From NCBI GenBank assembly GCA_963833495.1, contig CAWHYJ010000011.1:459362-523361 (forward strand): a DNA stretch of 64,000 nucleotides, in the 5' to 3' direction. Within the stretch, counting starts at the first letter, position 1. Each line of letters starts with the position of its first letter. The stretch comes from Fodinibacter sp963833495 (GTDB lineage Bacteria; Actinomycetota; Actinomycetes; Actinomycetales; Dermatophilaceae). The notes beneath the pieces are model-generated. The model saw nothing but the letters and a program-made list of their open reading frames with translations. It had not been told where the DNA came from and made no database searches. Of this stretch, positions 33,922 through 44,239 are shown piece by piece. The translations under genes and the position numbers were made by a program.

Positions 33922-34866
33922 GTGAACATTGATCCGGCGGCCGAGCGCGGACCCCCTGGATGCCTATTCGGCCATACGTCACTCTGTGCGGCGCGGCTGA
34001 CGCCGAAGGTCGCCGCGCTGCGGATCCCCGTCGCTCCGCGGGGAGGCGGCCGGCTCGGCTGTTGTCCTGACCAATGAGGCCCACCTGCTCACCAACGCCC
34101 ACGTGGTCGGTGATGCCGGCGGAGGGACTGCGGAGTTCGCCGACGGCACGCTGGCCGACTTCCACGTCGTGGGGCGTGACCCGCTGTCGGACATTGCCGT
34201 CCTCCGCGCAGACCGTGAGGTGCCGACCCCGCCGGAGTACGGCGACGCGAGCTCGCTCCTCGTCGGCTCACTCGTGGTGGCGGTCGGCAACCCGCTGGGT
34301 CTCTCGGGCACGGTGACCGCGGGGGTGGTGAGCGCACTCGGCCGCAGCATGCCGGTGCGGACCCGGACGACGGCCCGGCTGATCGAAGACGTGATCCAGA
34401 CCGACGCGGCGCTCAACCCGGGCAACTCCGGCGGCGCACTTGCCGACAGCCGTGGCCGTGTTGTCGGAATCAACACCGCTGTCGCTGGGATCGGTCTCGG
34501 ACTAGCGGTGCCAGTCAATGCCACGACCCATCGGATCATCTACTCGTTGATCCAAGAAGGGCGGGTGCGGCGGGCCTATCTGGGCCTGGTCAGTACCCCG
34601 GCCCGGCTGACCCCGGTCAGGCCGAGCGGTATGGCCAACGTGTCGCACTGCGGATCGTCGAGGTGGTGGAGCGCAGCCCGGCCGCCAAGAGCGGCTTGCT
34701 CGCCGGCGATCTGGTGCTCGCCATCGACGGCGCCCCGCTCGGCGACGCCCAGTCCCTGCAGAAGCACCTGTTCGCCGACGCGATCGACCAGTGGATGGAG
34801 GTCACCGTCATCCGCAACGGCGCGCTCGTGGACGCAGTCGTCCTGCCAAGCGAGCTCCCAAGCTGA
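33922..34866 (+). pseudogene. HtrA-like trypsin/PDZ serine protease with frame breaks
   Basis: Stitching three frames gives a complete protease: an N-terminal piece ending LTPKVAALRIPVAPRG; GSAVVLTNEAHLLTNAHVVG (catalytic His); DPLSDIAVLR (Asp); IQTDAALNPGNSGGALADS (Ser); then, after another break near 34615, a PDZ domain ending VIRNGALVDAVVLPSE. Breaks lie near 33960, 34040 and 34615. All three catalytic residues survive, so the loss is by single-base indels only. Either a recent pseudogene or sequencing error. The role in the family is processing or degradation of misfolded or surface proteins. No membrane anchor is visible. Confidence 0.72.
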
Positions 34867-35111
34867 GCACCACCAACCTCGCCATCAAGCACAAGTAGTG
34901 CGTTCATCACCCAGGCGATCCCTTGCGTCACAGCGCCGCGGATGCCCTGCCTGTGCGAGCCCATGGCCTGCCCCCGCGGGCGGGTCACATCGTCGCTGGC
35001 TGGACCTCCTCGGCCGCGGATCGGAGCACGCGCCCGCCCGTCTCATGCGCGCTCTTGTCAGGGGGCCAAGAGGGGGCTGCAATAGAAGCATGCCCGACAA
35101 CGACGATCACG

Positions 35112-35384
35112 ATGCTCTTTCGCCAACCGGCATGGAGCGATGACGATGCGCGCGCACTCCAAGGCTTCCTGATCCAAGTGCGCGAGCTTCTCGAAGCCAT
35201 CGTCCTCGACAACCGACACGTGCCTGAAGGCCTTCTGCCAGAAGTCGCAGCGGCGTGGCCCCATGCTCGCGCCGACCTTGACCGGCTCCACGAGGCATTG
35301 GAACCCGGCAACCTCTCCAATAGCCCTGACCGTCGCGAAGCGCTACCGGCGCACGGGCTCACCAGCACATCCCACTACGGATGA
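35112..35384 (+). CDS. hypothetical small protein
   Basis: A 90-residue ORF with a protein-like helical core (WSDDDARALQGFLIQVRELLEAIV; LPEVAAAWPHARADLDRLHEAL). No family recognised, weak start. A further 40-residue open stretch after it (35490-35600; MQFPAEGLLREFKQSIENFLDDAE) may be a separate small gene or a continuation in another frame. From 35600 to 35880 nothing is supportable. Confidence 0.35.
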   Translation: MLFRQPAWSDDDARALQGFLIQVRELLEAIVLDNRHVPEGLLPEVAAAWPHARADLDRLHEALEPGNLSNSPDRREALPAHGLTSTSHYG

Positions 35385-35879
35385 AGCTCCGCGCATGGCG
35401 GGAGCGCTATTTCAGCTTTGGCCACCGCATGGACCGGCCTTGGCTGCGTAGCGTTTTGCGTTTGGACCGACACAATCCTTGAATCGCTCGGAGATGCAAT
35501 TCCCGGCGGAGGGGCTGCTCAGGGAGTTCAAGCAGTCAATAGAGAACTTTCTCGACGACGCTGAGGCCGATGACGCCGCCGTTCGGCGGAAGAAGAGATG
35601 ACGGAAGGAGTCCGGCGCGATGGCGCACCGTTTCGATGGACCACGCATCGCGGGACCACCTCAACCGCACCACGGCGCGCCGGCTGTTCATCTCCTGAGG
35701 CCAGCACCAGACCTCGGAGGTCAGGGTGCCAAGCGCTTGCGGGACCGGTGGGACGCCTGGTCAGCGGGGCGATGGCTGTGAATTAGCCGCCCGGGGCCAT
35801 CGGGTTCCTGACCGCTCCAGTGGGGGGCGCGGCGATCCCGGGCGGGGGGTATAGGGCACGGGCGCAGGCTGCGTCACTG

Positions 35880-36280
35880 CGGCTCGCGCATGATCCAGAC
35901 CTTAGGTGAGGTGCGTCTCTGCGCGTTCGGTCGCTCACTTCGCTCGTTGAGCGCTTCGGTTGACCCTTGCTGGTGCCGGGCCGGTCGAAGTAGGCCACCA
36001 CATCGATGGCTCGCTGGTCAGGGCCGCCCGAGGCGGTGCGCTCGACCAGGGCGGCGGGGACGCCTGGGCGTAGGCAGTCGAGCAGCGCCGCCATCGCGGC
36101 CGCCCGGCGGTGCGGTCGGGGTCGCGGTAGCGGTGATCAACCGCTGTAGATGCCCCAGGTGGCCTCGACCTCGACGCGCTCGGCGTCGGCGAACAGGACC
36201 ATCAGCCGCTCCCGTTGGCGGTCGGTGAGGCGCTCATCGCCGGTGTGCAGGATCGCCTGGCCCGGTACAGCGGGTCACCG
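35880..36280 (-). mobile_element. ISL3-family transposase remnant
   Basis: Read on the minus strand across frame changes: LHTGDERLTDRQRERLMVLF, then EVEATWGIY, ITAYRDPDRTAG, MAALLDCLRPGVPAALVE, and YFDRPGTSKG. These follow the order of the C-terminal half of ISL3 transposases, where YFDRPGTSNG precedes the final Glu region. The first half and the termini are not found. An inactive fragment. Confidence 0.6.
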
Positions 36281-36443
36281 CTAGGTCCCGATGTTGGTGC
36301 CTCCGTGGCGACATCTCGAGTGACAACCTGCCGGAGGGCCGACTGCGCCCGGTGCGGAGCGTTGTGAACCCACTGGCGAGGTGCAGCACCGACATGGATC
36401 ATAAAGGAGGGTGCACAACGCCTGGGAACGCCGAGGGGAAGGC

Positions 36444-36800
36444 ATGTCTAGCCTGAACCCATCCGGCGAGGTCGAGCGCAGACAGCTTGCGTACGACTCC
36501 GCCAGGATACGTGAGCGACTCGCGCTGGATTGTTTTCATGGGTCGAAGGGGCTGTCTTCACGCTTCTTCATAGTTGGAGCCTGGTGGTGGGCGCTCCTGG
36601 TGGGCAGTCATCGTTCATCCGCGCGTGGCATCTTAGGCATTCGCGAGATTCGAAAGCGAACGCCCTCATCGCAATCGGCGAGCAGCCTCCCCACAATCGG
36701 AGTGGCTGCCAACGGCCATCGTTACCAGTGGCATAGGTGCCGCAGCCACCGTCATCGTCGGACTGCTCGGATTCTCTCGCCAAGGGCTGAGACCCGCGTC
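36444..36800 (+). pseudogene. possible broken small membrane protein
   Basis: The start MSSLNPSGEVERRQLAYDSA reads well, then the sensible text moves through the other two frames (SWSLVVGAPGGQSSFIRAWH; later TAIVTSGIGAAATVIVGLLG, a clear transmembrane helix). Probably a two-part helical/membrane protein crossed by two frame breaks. Family unknown. Confidence 0.35.
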
Positions 36801-37303
36801 CTCTAGTCCGAGTGCGCCTGCCCGGCCCCTGCATGAACGGCCCACGAGCGGACCAAGCAGACGAGGCCTCTGCAGCTTCGGCGATGCCGGTTCGACCAGA
36901 CGCCGAGGGAGCGTGGCTGCGTCTCCTTGCATCGTGACGGCGGAGTGGCCCGTCGTCCTCAGTAATGGGGTCGGCTGGCGGTACGGTCGATCAGTCGCAA
37001 ACCAGAAGGCCCCCGCCATCGACTACCACGGCTGCCGACCTCGACATCACCCCGCCCGAGTGAGTGCACACCGCCGCCAGACCCCTACGTATGGGTTACG
37101 TCCGGTTCGTGAAGTGCTCGCGGACCTTCGCGGCCTGTTCTGAGTCAGTTGCCACCGCGCGTACGGCATGGACTGCCAGCCTTGAAGGCGGAGCCAGCGT
37201 CGCACCGCTCGATCGGGGACGCCGATCGGCTGCCAACTGCTTCGGTGTGAGAACGTCTGCCACACCAGCCAGGGTAGTCAGTGACGCCGAAGGAGCCGCC
37301 AGG

Positions 37304-37803
37304 ATGTCGATGTGGATCAGCGACGCCCTCGATCCGTCGCGGCGCGCCATCTACGCCCAGGTTGAGACCACAGCCGACTGGACGCCGTGGCGCCCTTTCC
37401 CGAGGCGATCCCGGACGCGCCACGGCTGCCAGGTGTCTATCTTCTGCGCGAGCCGGGGACCGGGATGATCCGGTACGTCGGGATGGCGGGTGAACGCGGT
37501 GGTGGACGTGCGCCGCAAGGGCTCCGTCGGCGGCTGACTGTCTACCGAACCGGCAAGGGCGCAGTCAGTGGCTTTGGCGAGGCCGCCGTTGATCGTGCGC
37601 TGGCTGACCCCGACTGGGTGGAAAGGCAGCTGCAGCATCTAAGGGCATCGGGCCCACTACGGGCAAAGGAGTGGGCCGCCGCAGCGATCTCGCGGCTGGC
37701 GCCCGAGGTCAGTTGGGCGACCACCGCCGACCGCGCGGCCGCGGCCGCGCTCGAAAGCGAGATCGTGGGGATACTGCGGACCTACGACATCTGGAATCGC
37801 TGA
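37304..37803 (+). pseudogene. GIY-YIG-like protein with one frame break
   Basis: AAGGAG precedes the ATG at 37304. The first frame gives MSMWISDALDPSRRAIYAQV to WTPWRPF. One base is gained or lost near 37390, after which the second frame gives PEAIPDAPRLPGVYLLREP, GMIRYVGMAGERGGG and LRRRLTVYRTGKGAVSG, ending LRTYDIWNR. GVYLL and IRYVGMAG are the GIY and YIG strands, so the fold is GIY-YIG nuclease-like. Catalytic Arg and Glu candidates follow. A shorter version starting at the GTG at 37387 would be open, but it loses the conserved N-terminus. Confidence 0.58.
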
Positions 37804-37976
37804 TGCTCGGACCGAACCCGGGTGACCGACCTCCACGGTTGATCGTGGCCTCGCACGGTGACCGCTACCGTGCCGAAGTGTGAGCACACAGCACATAGGA
37901 GCCGCAGGCGAGCTGCTGGTCCAATACCGCCTCCTGAAGGTTGGCATCGACAGCGCGCGCCTGACGACTGACTCAG

Positions 37977-39635
37977 CTCGATCCACCGATCTCGTTGTGA
38001 CGCCCGCTGGTGACGACTCCGGGCGGTGATCGTGGCCGCGGGCGTGGCGGACCCTCTGACCTCGCTGTCAGGGTGTTCCACGTGGGTCGTGTCGGTCGTG
38101 CCGTTCCGGCTGGGTGGTCAGGTCGTCGTGCGGCGGTGGTCCGCAGCCGTGGGTGAACAGCTGGGTCCAGGCGGTCTCCCAGGGCCAGGCGGTCGGCAGG
38201 TGCAGGGTGACCCGGCGGGCCGAGGTCGCGACCCGGGCCGGGACGGCGATCAGCTTGCGCGCGGATGGTCGCGGTGGTCGCCTTGGCCAGGTCGGCGCCG
38301 GTGATGGTCGCGGCGGCGCGGGTCAGGTTGAACGCGATGACGGCGAGCACGAGCCAGGCGGCGTTGGCGGTGAACTTGCCCGAGGGCAGGTGCGCCAGCG
38401 CGGAGTTCTTCAGGTCGGCGTGGACCTGCTCGATGATCGCGTGGCCGCGGTGGGTCTTGTCCGCGGCCACGGTGTCCAGGTCGTCGGGGTCGGTGGTGGT
38501 GAAGAAGGCGTGGAACCGCCAGGTGTCGAACAACGCGTCCTGCCCGTCCTTGCGGCGCGGGTTGAGGTCGGGGATGCGGCGCACCACCAGCCGTCCGGGC
38601 ACCTGCTCGGTCGGCCTTCTTGGAGGTGAAGGCGGTGAACGGGATCTCGGCGACCTCGGCCCGCGAGACCCAGGCTGCCGGTGCTCGTCGTAGACGGCGT
38701 CGGTGTACTCGATCGGCGTCCACGCGTCCTCGCCGATGGTGGCGATCGCGGCCTTGACCTTGGGGTCCAGCCGGACCGTGACCGACACCTCGGCCCCGAC
38801 CGCGAGCGCGGCGACCGACGGTGGGCGCCGTAGAAGGCGGAGTCGGCCCGCACCAGGACGGCCTGGCCGGCCGCAGCTCGCTGACGGTTCGAGGGCGTCG
38901 GCGACCAGCCGGCCGCGCCCGCGCGGAGACCCGCACGACCCCTTCCGCAGCCGCTGCGCCACGACCACCGGCGCCGACCGGTCGGTCGACACGGTCGCCA
39001 GGAGCGCGTTCAGGCCACGGACCCCGGAGTAGCCGAACCCGGCGCCCTGCTTGGCGTAGCCGTGGACCTCGATGATGGTGTCGTCGATGTCGACCAGCAC
39101 CAGCCCGTGCCGTCGCCGGTGACCGCCGGGCAGCCGGCCGGCTGTCAGGTCCGGTCAGGAACCTCGAGGCGACCGCGTCGAGCTGGCGGACATGGCCGAA
39201 GCTGAACGCGCGCAGGAACGAGCCCAGCGTCGACGGGGCGTACGCCGCGCGAAGACCCGACCCATCCCGCCGTGCCGCAGCAGCGCCATGTCGTCGATGC
39301 TGTCCGGCGCCGGCCACCATCCCAGCCACCAGTGAGGCGACCTTCAACCCGGCGTTCGCAGCCCTTGTCGCCCGGCACGCTGACGTGCTCACCGGCCAAG
39401 GCCGCAAGCCGCCGCGCCGGCCAGTGCGAGCACCGGGACCAGCCCCGCGGAGCCGACCAGGTTCGGGTCGTCGAAGCGCACCAACGTCGCTGCCCGCGTG
39501 TGACAGAGTTGCATCCCAGAGATGCCCTTCCGGGTTGGTCCTGATTGGACCGTCGCAAGTCTCAATCTCCCGGCACGGCAGGGCATCTCGTTGTTACGGC
39601 GCGCTCACACTCCCCAACTCACCGGTGGATCGAGG
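37977..39635 (-). mobile_element. IS1380-family insertion sequence
   Basis: About 1.66 kb bounded by inverted ends (CTCGATCCACCGAT on the left, complement of CCTCGATCCACCGG on the right; a base seems missing on the left) and flanked by a 5-base duplication CTCAG at 37972-37976 and 39636-39640. It carries one minus-strand transposase gene and lies inside a nuclease-like gene. The intact duplication points to a fairly recent insertion. Confidence 0.85.
38040..39514 (-). pseudogene. IS1380 transposase (frame-broken)
   Basis: The text crosses frames several times but is recognisable throughout: start MQLCHTRAATLVRFDDPNLV, then LVDIDDTIIEVHGYAKQGAG (first catalytic Asp region), GYSGVRGLNALLATVSTD, LVRADSAFYG equivalents, VTVRLDPKVKAAIATIGEDA, VVRRIPDLNPRRKDGQDAL, HAIIEQVHADLKNSALAHLP (Glu region) and AWLVLAVIAFNLTRAAA. 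The C-terminal limit is approximate. As written it cannot make transposase. Whether the breaks are real or sequencing errors is unresolved. Confidence 0.82.
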
Positions 39636-39989
39636 CTCAGGGATCGATCTCGTTGTCTACGCGCCCGGCGACAGGGCGGCCAAAACACTTCAGGTGAAGA
39701 CGAACTTCGCACCGAAGCTCGCGGGTGGCCGCGGCCCCCTGTCTCGCGGCTGGTTCTTCCCTGACGACTGCCCAGCCGCGGTCATCGCCCTCGACGTCGA
39801 CACCGTCTGGCTCATTCCCACTCCGGAAGCACGGCAACTCGCTCAGCAGCACTCCGGGAAGGGTGTCCGGCAGTTGTATTGGCGGATCTCACCCCCCTCA
39901 AATGGCGCGGAGAACTCCGACACGAAGCGCAGATGGACAACTACAGGATCGAAGTACAAGCACCCCGCCTCTTCCCACAGCAGTCGTAG

Positions 39990-40649
39990 AATCGGCCGCC
40001 AGGAGAGGCCGGCACATAGGACTCGATCCGAGTCACATCGCCGCAAGGTGACGTGCCGGCCGGCGCAGCAGCGAACAACGAACGCCAATGCGCAGTTCCG
40101 GCAGCGTCGAACGGTGCAGGTGTGGCGAGGCCTCTTCACCGGCGAGCTCTGCAAGCTTCCGCCATCTCCGGTCAGGACCTTGTCATAGTCGGCCCTGGCG
40201 CTGGTCATAGGCCGCCGAGGAGCTTTGCCTTTGCCGCAGAACCCGTCATCAAACAGGATCCTCTCCGCGTGCAACCCGACCAGTTCTCGCGAAGCCGGTC
40301 TTCCAATGTCGGGGCCGCGGACCTTGGGTTCGGCATCGAAGCTCGCGGCCCTTGAAGGTGGAGCGCGCGACACGGTGCAGGAGCGCGGCCCGACGTGGGC
40401 ATACCAGTGATCCAGCGACAGCAAACGCCAAGGCACCCCGTGCACTGCTGCTCCGCCACACAGTCCCTACAGTTGCTCGAGGGGAGGTTCTACGCGGCTG
40501 CGTTCCAGTCATCCCGGTGCTGCTGCTCGCGTCATCTCGAGGACCGTCGTACTCCTGGCGAAAGCCGGAGTCCCACGAGGCCTTCAAGGACAAAGACTCC
40601 GCTTACTGGAACGCAACCCAGATCGTTACGAGGGTCTGGGCGGCCCTCG
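39990..40649. other. stretch without a clear gene before IS256
   Basis: A plus-strand frame ending YSWRKPESHEAFKDKDSAYW to RVWAALG runs into the IS256 end and looks protein-like. It may be the first part of a gene cut by that insertion, with the small membrane ORF at 42095 as a possible continuation. Nothing else is supportable. Confidence 0.35.
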
Positions 40650-42071
40650 GGGACTGTCCGATGAACGGTGTTTCCGGCGTTCATCTGTTAGAGGTTCTCG
40701 GCGGCCGGCATGCGGTCGGCGAAGGTGACGGCGAACGCGTTCAGCGCGGGCTTCCACCGCATCGTCCATCGTGCCTGCCCGGTGCCTTTGGGGTCCATCC
40801 CGCGGGTGACCAGGTACAGCGTCTTCAGGGCGGCCTGCTCGGTGGGAAGTGGCCCTTGGACGTTGACCGCCCGGCGGTAGCGGGCGTTGAGGGACTCGAT
40901 CGCGTTGGTGGAGAACAGGACCCGGCGGATCTCGACGTCGTACGCAAGGAACGGGGTGAACTCCTCCCACGCGGCCCGCCACAGCTTGGGGATCGCCGGG
41001 TAGGGCTTGCCCCATTTCTCCTCGAGCTCCTCGAACGCCGCCCAGGCCGCCTCCACGGTCGGTGCGGTGTAGATCGCCCGCAGGTCCTGGGCGAGCTGGT
41101 CCCAGTACTTGCGGGAGGCGTAGCGCAGCGTGGCCCGGATCAGGTGGATCACGCAGGCCTGGACGATCGCCGCGGGGAAGACGGTGTTGACCGCGTCGGG
41201 CAGGCCCTTCAGGCCGTCACAGACGATGAAGAACACGTCGGTCACGCCGCGGTTCTTCAGGTCGGTCAGCACGTTCATCCAGAACTTCGCCGACTCCCCA
41301 CCACCCTTGCCGGCCCACAGCCCGAGCACGTCGCGGTGCCCGGCCAGGTCGACCCCGATCGCGGCGTAGAACGGCTGGTTGCCGACCTGCCCGTCACGGA
41401 CCTTGACGTAGATCGCGTCGATGAAGATCGCCGCGTACACGCGCTGCAACGGCCGCGAGCACCACGCCTGCATCTCCTCGACCACCCGGTCGGTGATCCG
41501 GGAGATGGTGTCCTTGGAGATCGACGGCGCCGTACACCTCGGCGAAGTGCGCGCTGATCTCACCGGTGGTCAGGCCCTTGGCGTACAGCGAGATCGCGAC
41601 CGCGTCGACATCGGACAGCCGCCGCTGGCGCTTCTTGACGATCACCGGCTCGAACGTGCCCGCCCGGTCCCGCGGCACCTCAATGCTCACCTCACCGGCG
41701 GCGTCGGTCAGCACCGTCTTGCCGCGGGTGCCGTTGCGGATGTTGCCCGCACCACCGTCGGGGGCCTGGTGCTTGGGATGACCCAGGTGGTCGGTCATCT
41801 CCTCCTCCAGCGCCGCCTCGAGCACCGTGGCGGTGATCGACTTCAACAGCCCGTCCGGGCCGGTGATGTCATCACCGCGTTCTCGGGCGGCCTTGACCAG
41901 CTCGGCGATCGCCGCCCGCTCACGGGCCGACGCTCTCGACGACGACGTCCTCTTCTTCGCATCCTTGGGCATCGAGCTCACGCCCGGCATTGTCTCGGTC
42001 ATCAGTGACCAACCTTCCCGCCAGCAGCAGCCGGCGTGTCAGGCCAGAAACACCGTTTGTCGGACAGTCCC
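40650..42071 (-). mobile_element. IS256-family element A
   Basis: About 1.42 kb between inverted ends: GGACTGTCCGATGAACGGTG on the left from 40651, and the complement of GGACTGTCCGACAAACGGTG on the right ending at 42070. It holds one IS256 transposase on the minus strand. I could not identify a clean target duplication. Confidence 0.87.
40688..42002 (-). CDS. IS256 transposase (element A), one frame break
   Basis: The N-terminal frame (MTETMPGVSSMPKDAKKRTS to GLTTGEISAHFAEVYGA) and C-terminal frame (SISKDTISRITDRVVEEM onward) join if one base is removed near 41527. The mutator-type catalytic core is complete: IFIDAIYVKVRDGQVGN (Asp 1), FFIVCDGLKGLPDAVNTVFP (Asp 2), CVIHLIRATLRYA, and FSTNAIESLNARYRRAVNVQ (Glu). 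Total length about 430 residues is usual. If the extra base is a sequencing error, the element could be active. Confidence 0.87.
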
Positions 42072-42094
42072 GCCTCGTGATCGCCGCTGCCGAG

Positions 42095-42328
42095 ATGGCA
42101 GCCCTCCTAGGCCTGTATCGGCAGGAAGAGACGCAACTCATCAACGGAATCGTGTGGATGGGGCTGATTCTAGCTCTCGTGCTCTTGGTGTGGTCGTCGG
42201 TCGTCAACCGGCAGTGGGGCTACTGGCGGGGTTGGTGGGCATCAGAAAGGACGCGCAGCGTCTGGTACGTCCTCTTTGGCCTCGTCGGTATTACCGGCGT
42301 CGCCGTGAAGTTCCTGGCCACGTTCTGA
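42095..42328 (+). CDS. small two-helix membrane protein (hypothetical)
   Basis: A 77-residue ORF right after IS256-A with helices INGIVWMGLILALVLLVWSSV and SVWYVLFGLVGITGVAVKFL separated by a Trp/Arg-rich loop. The frame is open further left up to the IS end, so it may be the remainder of a gene disrupted by the insertion. No family recognised. Confidence 0.4.
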   Translation: MAALLGLYRQEETQLINGIVWMGLILALVLLVWSSVVNRQWGYWRGWWASERTRSVWYVLFGLVGITGVAVKFLATF

Positions 42329-42581
42329 AGTACCTCGCCGTTGTCTTGCACACAGCTGTTTGCTTCGCCAGGGCGAATTCCGGCGCTTAGCACCGTGGCG
42401 TTAGAGATCTGGCCGGTGGGGGGTAATCAATCCTGACTCGTAGGCGAGGACTGTGTGAACCGCCCCGGGTTTAGTCGGAGGGCGGGTTCTCCCGACAGCG
42501 GTTGCTGTTGGGGGGTGTTCTGACGGTAGTACTGCTCTTCGTACTCGGCGGGTGGGAGGTAGCCAAGAGCCGAGTGCAGCC

Positions 42582-44011
42582 TGAGTGGAGTCCATAGCGT
42601 TGGTGTACGACGACACCGGTGAGCGTGTCCTGCTGAGGTAGGCGCGGCCACCGCTGTGATCCTTCGAGTGATCTCTCACAACCGACTCGAACTGGAGCAC
42701 CACGATGACCGCTGGACCAAGTATTGACCCTGCCCGCTTCCTGCACGACGAGCTGGCCCAGGCCAGCCCTGACCTGATGCGTGAGCTGCTGAGCACGTTC
42801 ATCAACGCGCTGCTGTCGGCGCAGGCCGACGCCGTGTGCGGCGCCGAGTACGGCACCCGCTCAGCCCGAGCGGACAACCGCCGTAACGGGTACCGGCACC
42901 GGGACCTGGACACCCGCGCCGGCACGATCGACGTCGCGATCCCCAAGCTGCGGAGGGCTCGTTCTTCCCGGACTGGTTGCTGACCCGGCACCGGCGCGCG
43001 GAGGCGGCGCTGACCACGGTGGTCGCGACCTGCTACCTGCTCGGGTGTCAGCACCCGCCGGATGGACAAGCTGGTGCGCACCCTGGGGATCACCGGGCTG
43101 TCCAAGTCGCACGGTGTCCGAGATGGCCAAGGACCTCGACGAGCAGGTCGCGGCGTTTCGGACCCGACCGCTGGATGAGGGCCCGTACACGTTCGTGGCC
43201 GCGGACGCGCTGACGATGAAGGTCCGCGAGGGCGGGCGGGTGGTCAAGGTCGCGGTCATGGTCGCCACCGGCGTCAACGCCGACGGGTACCGCGAGGTCC
43301 TCGGGATCAACACCGCGACAACGGAGTCCGGCGCCGGCTGGTTGACGTTCTTCCGCGACCTGGTCGCCCGTGGCCTGTCCGGGGTCGCCCTGGTCACCTC
43401 GGACGCGCACGCCGGCCTGGTCGACGCGATCGGTGCCACGTTGCCGGCGCGGCGTGGCAGCGGTGCCGCACCCACTACGCCGCGAACCTGATGACCGATC
43501 ACCCCCAAGTCGCAGTGGGGCTGGGTCAAGGCGCTGCTGCACTCGGTGTACGACCAGCCCGACGCCGCGGCGGTGCACGCCCAGTTCGACCGGGTCCTGG
43601 ACGGCCTGCACGACAAGCTTCCGCAGGTCGCGGCCCACCTCGAGGCCGCCCGCGAGGACATCCTCGCGTTCACCGTCTTCCCCAAGGAGATCTGGCGACA
43701 GATCTGGTCCAACAACCCCAACGAGCGGCTCAACCGAGAGATCCGCCGCCGCACCGACGTCGTCGGGATCTTCCCCGACCGCGACGCGATCATCCGCCTC
43801 GTCGGGGCCGTCCTGGCCGAGCAACACGACGAGTGGGCCGAACAACGCCGCTACCTCGGCCTGGACGCCCTCAAGAACGCCCGCGCCGTCCTGACCGCCC
43901 GCACCACGACGACCACGACAGGAGGTGCACACTCGATGATCGCCGGCGCGCTCAGCGCCTAACCCCGGCCTCACGGGATCACCGTCGTACACCACCGTTC
44001 AGGACTTGACC
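42582..44011 (+). mobile_element. IS256-family element B, nested in IS3
   Basis: The ends share a GGTGTACGACG core (GTTGGTGTACGACGACACC on the left, complement of GGTGGTGTACGACGGTGATC on the right). TGCAGCC occurs at both borders (42575-42581 and 44012-44018) and matches the place where the IS3 orfB text (NHQRL / LHSALGYLPP) is interrupted, so it is the target duplication. Sequence and ends differ from IS256-A. Confidence 0.83.
42705..43962 (+). CDS. IS256 transposase (element B), several frame breaks
   Basis: Stitching frames gives a full transposase: PARFLHDELAQASPDLMREL, AVCGAEYGTRSARADNRRNG, DWLLTRHRRAEAAL, DKLVRTLGITGLSKS, VAADALTMKVREGGRVV (Asp 1), GVALVTSDAHAGLVDAIGAT (Asp 2), then IWSNNPNERLNREIRRRTDV (Glu) and the C-terminus. 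Breaks near 42960, 43050, 43112, 43460 and 43500 are single-base, several in short G or C runs. Confidence 0.82.
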
Positions 44012-44239
44012 TGCAGCCGTTGGTGGTTGTACCAGTGGACCCAGGACAAGGTGGCGAGCTCGAGGTCGTCGACGGTCGCGCCAGGGTCCGTCGCGGCGGA
44101 TGCATTCGGTCTTGTACAGGCCGATGATGCGACTCGGCCAGGGCGTTGTCGTAGGAGTCGCCGACGGTGCCGATCGAGGCCGGCGATGCCGGCCTCGGCG
44201 AGGCGTTCGGTGTAGCGGATGCGACGTGTACTGGGCGAG

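Larger units (their letters stand above)
37880..39989 (+). pseudogene. PDDEXK-like nuclease gene interrupted by IS1380
   Basis: The left part (37880-37976) reads STQHIGAAGELLVQYRLLKV and stops making sense at the IS. The right part (39636-39989) reads GIDLVVYAPGDRAAKTLQVK, then LSRGWFFPDDCPAAVIALDVDTVWLIP and, after one further frame break near 39897, WRGELRHEAQMDNYRIEVQA to the stop. Joining the halves at the duplicated CTCAG gives TTDSGIDLVV in frame. GIDLVV followed by LQVK is the D...(E)xK core of restriction-endonuclease-like proteins, with an early Glu in GAAGELLVQY. The fold is inferred from this motif. Function unknown. Confidence 0.65.

Noticed and set aside
37096..37350. 84-codon minus-strand ORF (ends SEQAAKVREHFTNRT)
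   Set aside because: The translation is partly protein-like, but it overlaps the ribosome binding site and start of the GIY-YIG-like gene, which has better support.
40650..44011. composite transposon bounded by two IS256 copies
   Set aside because: The two IS256 elements differ in transposase and terminal sequence. One sits inside IS3 with its own target duplication, so they moved independently.
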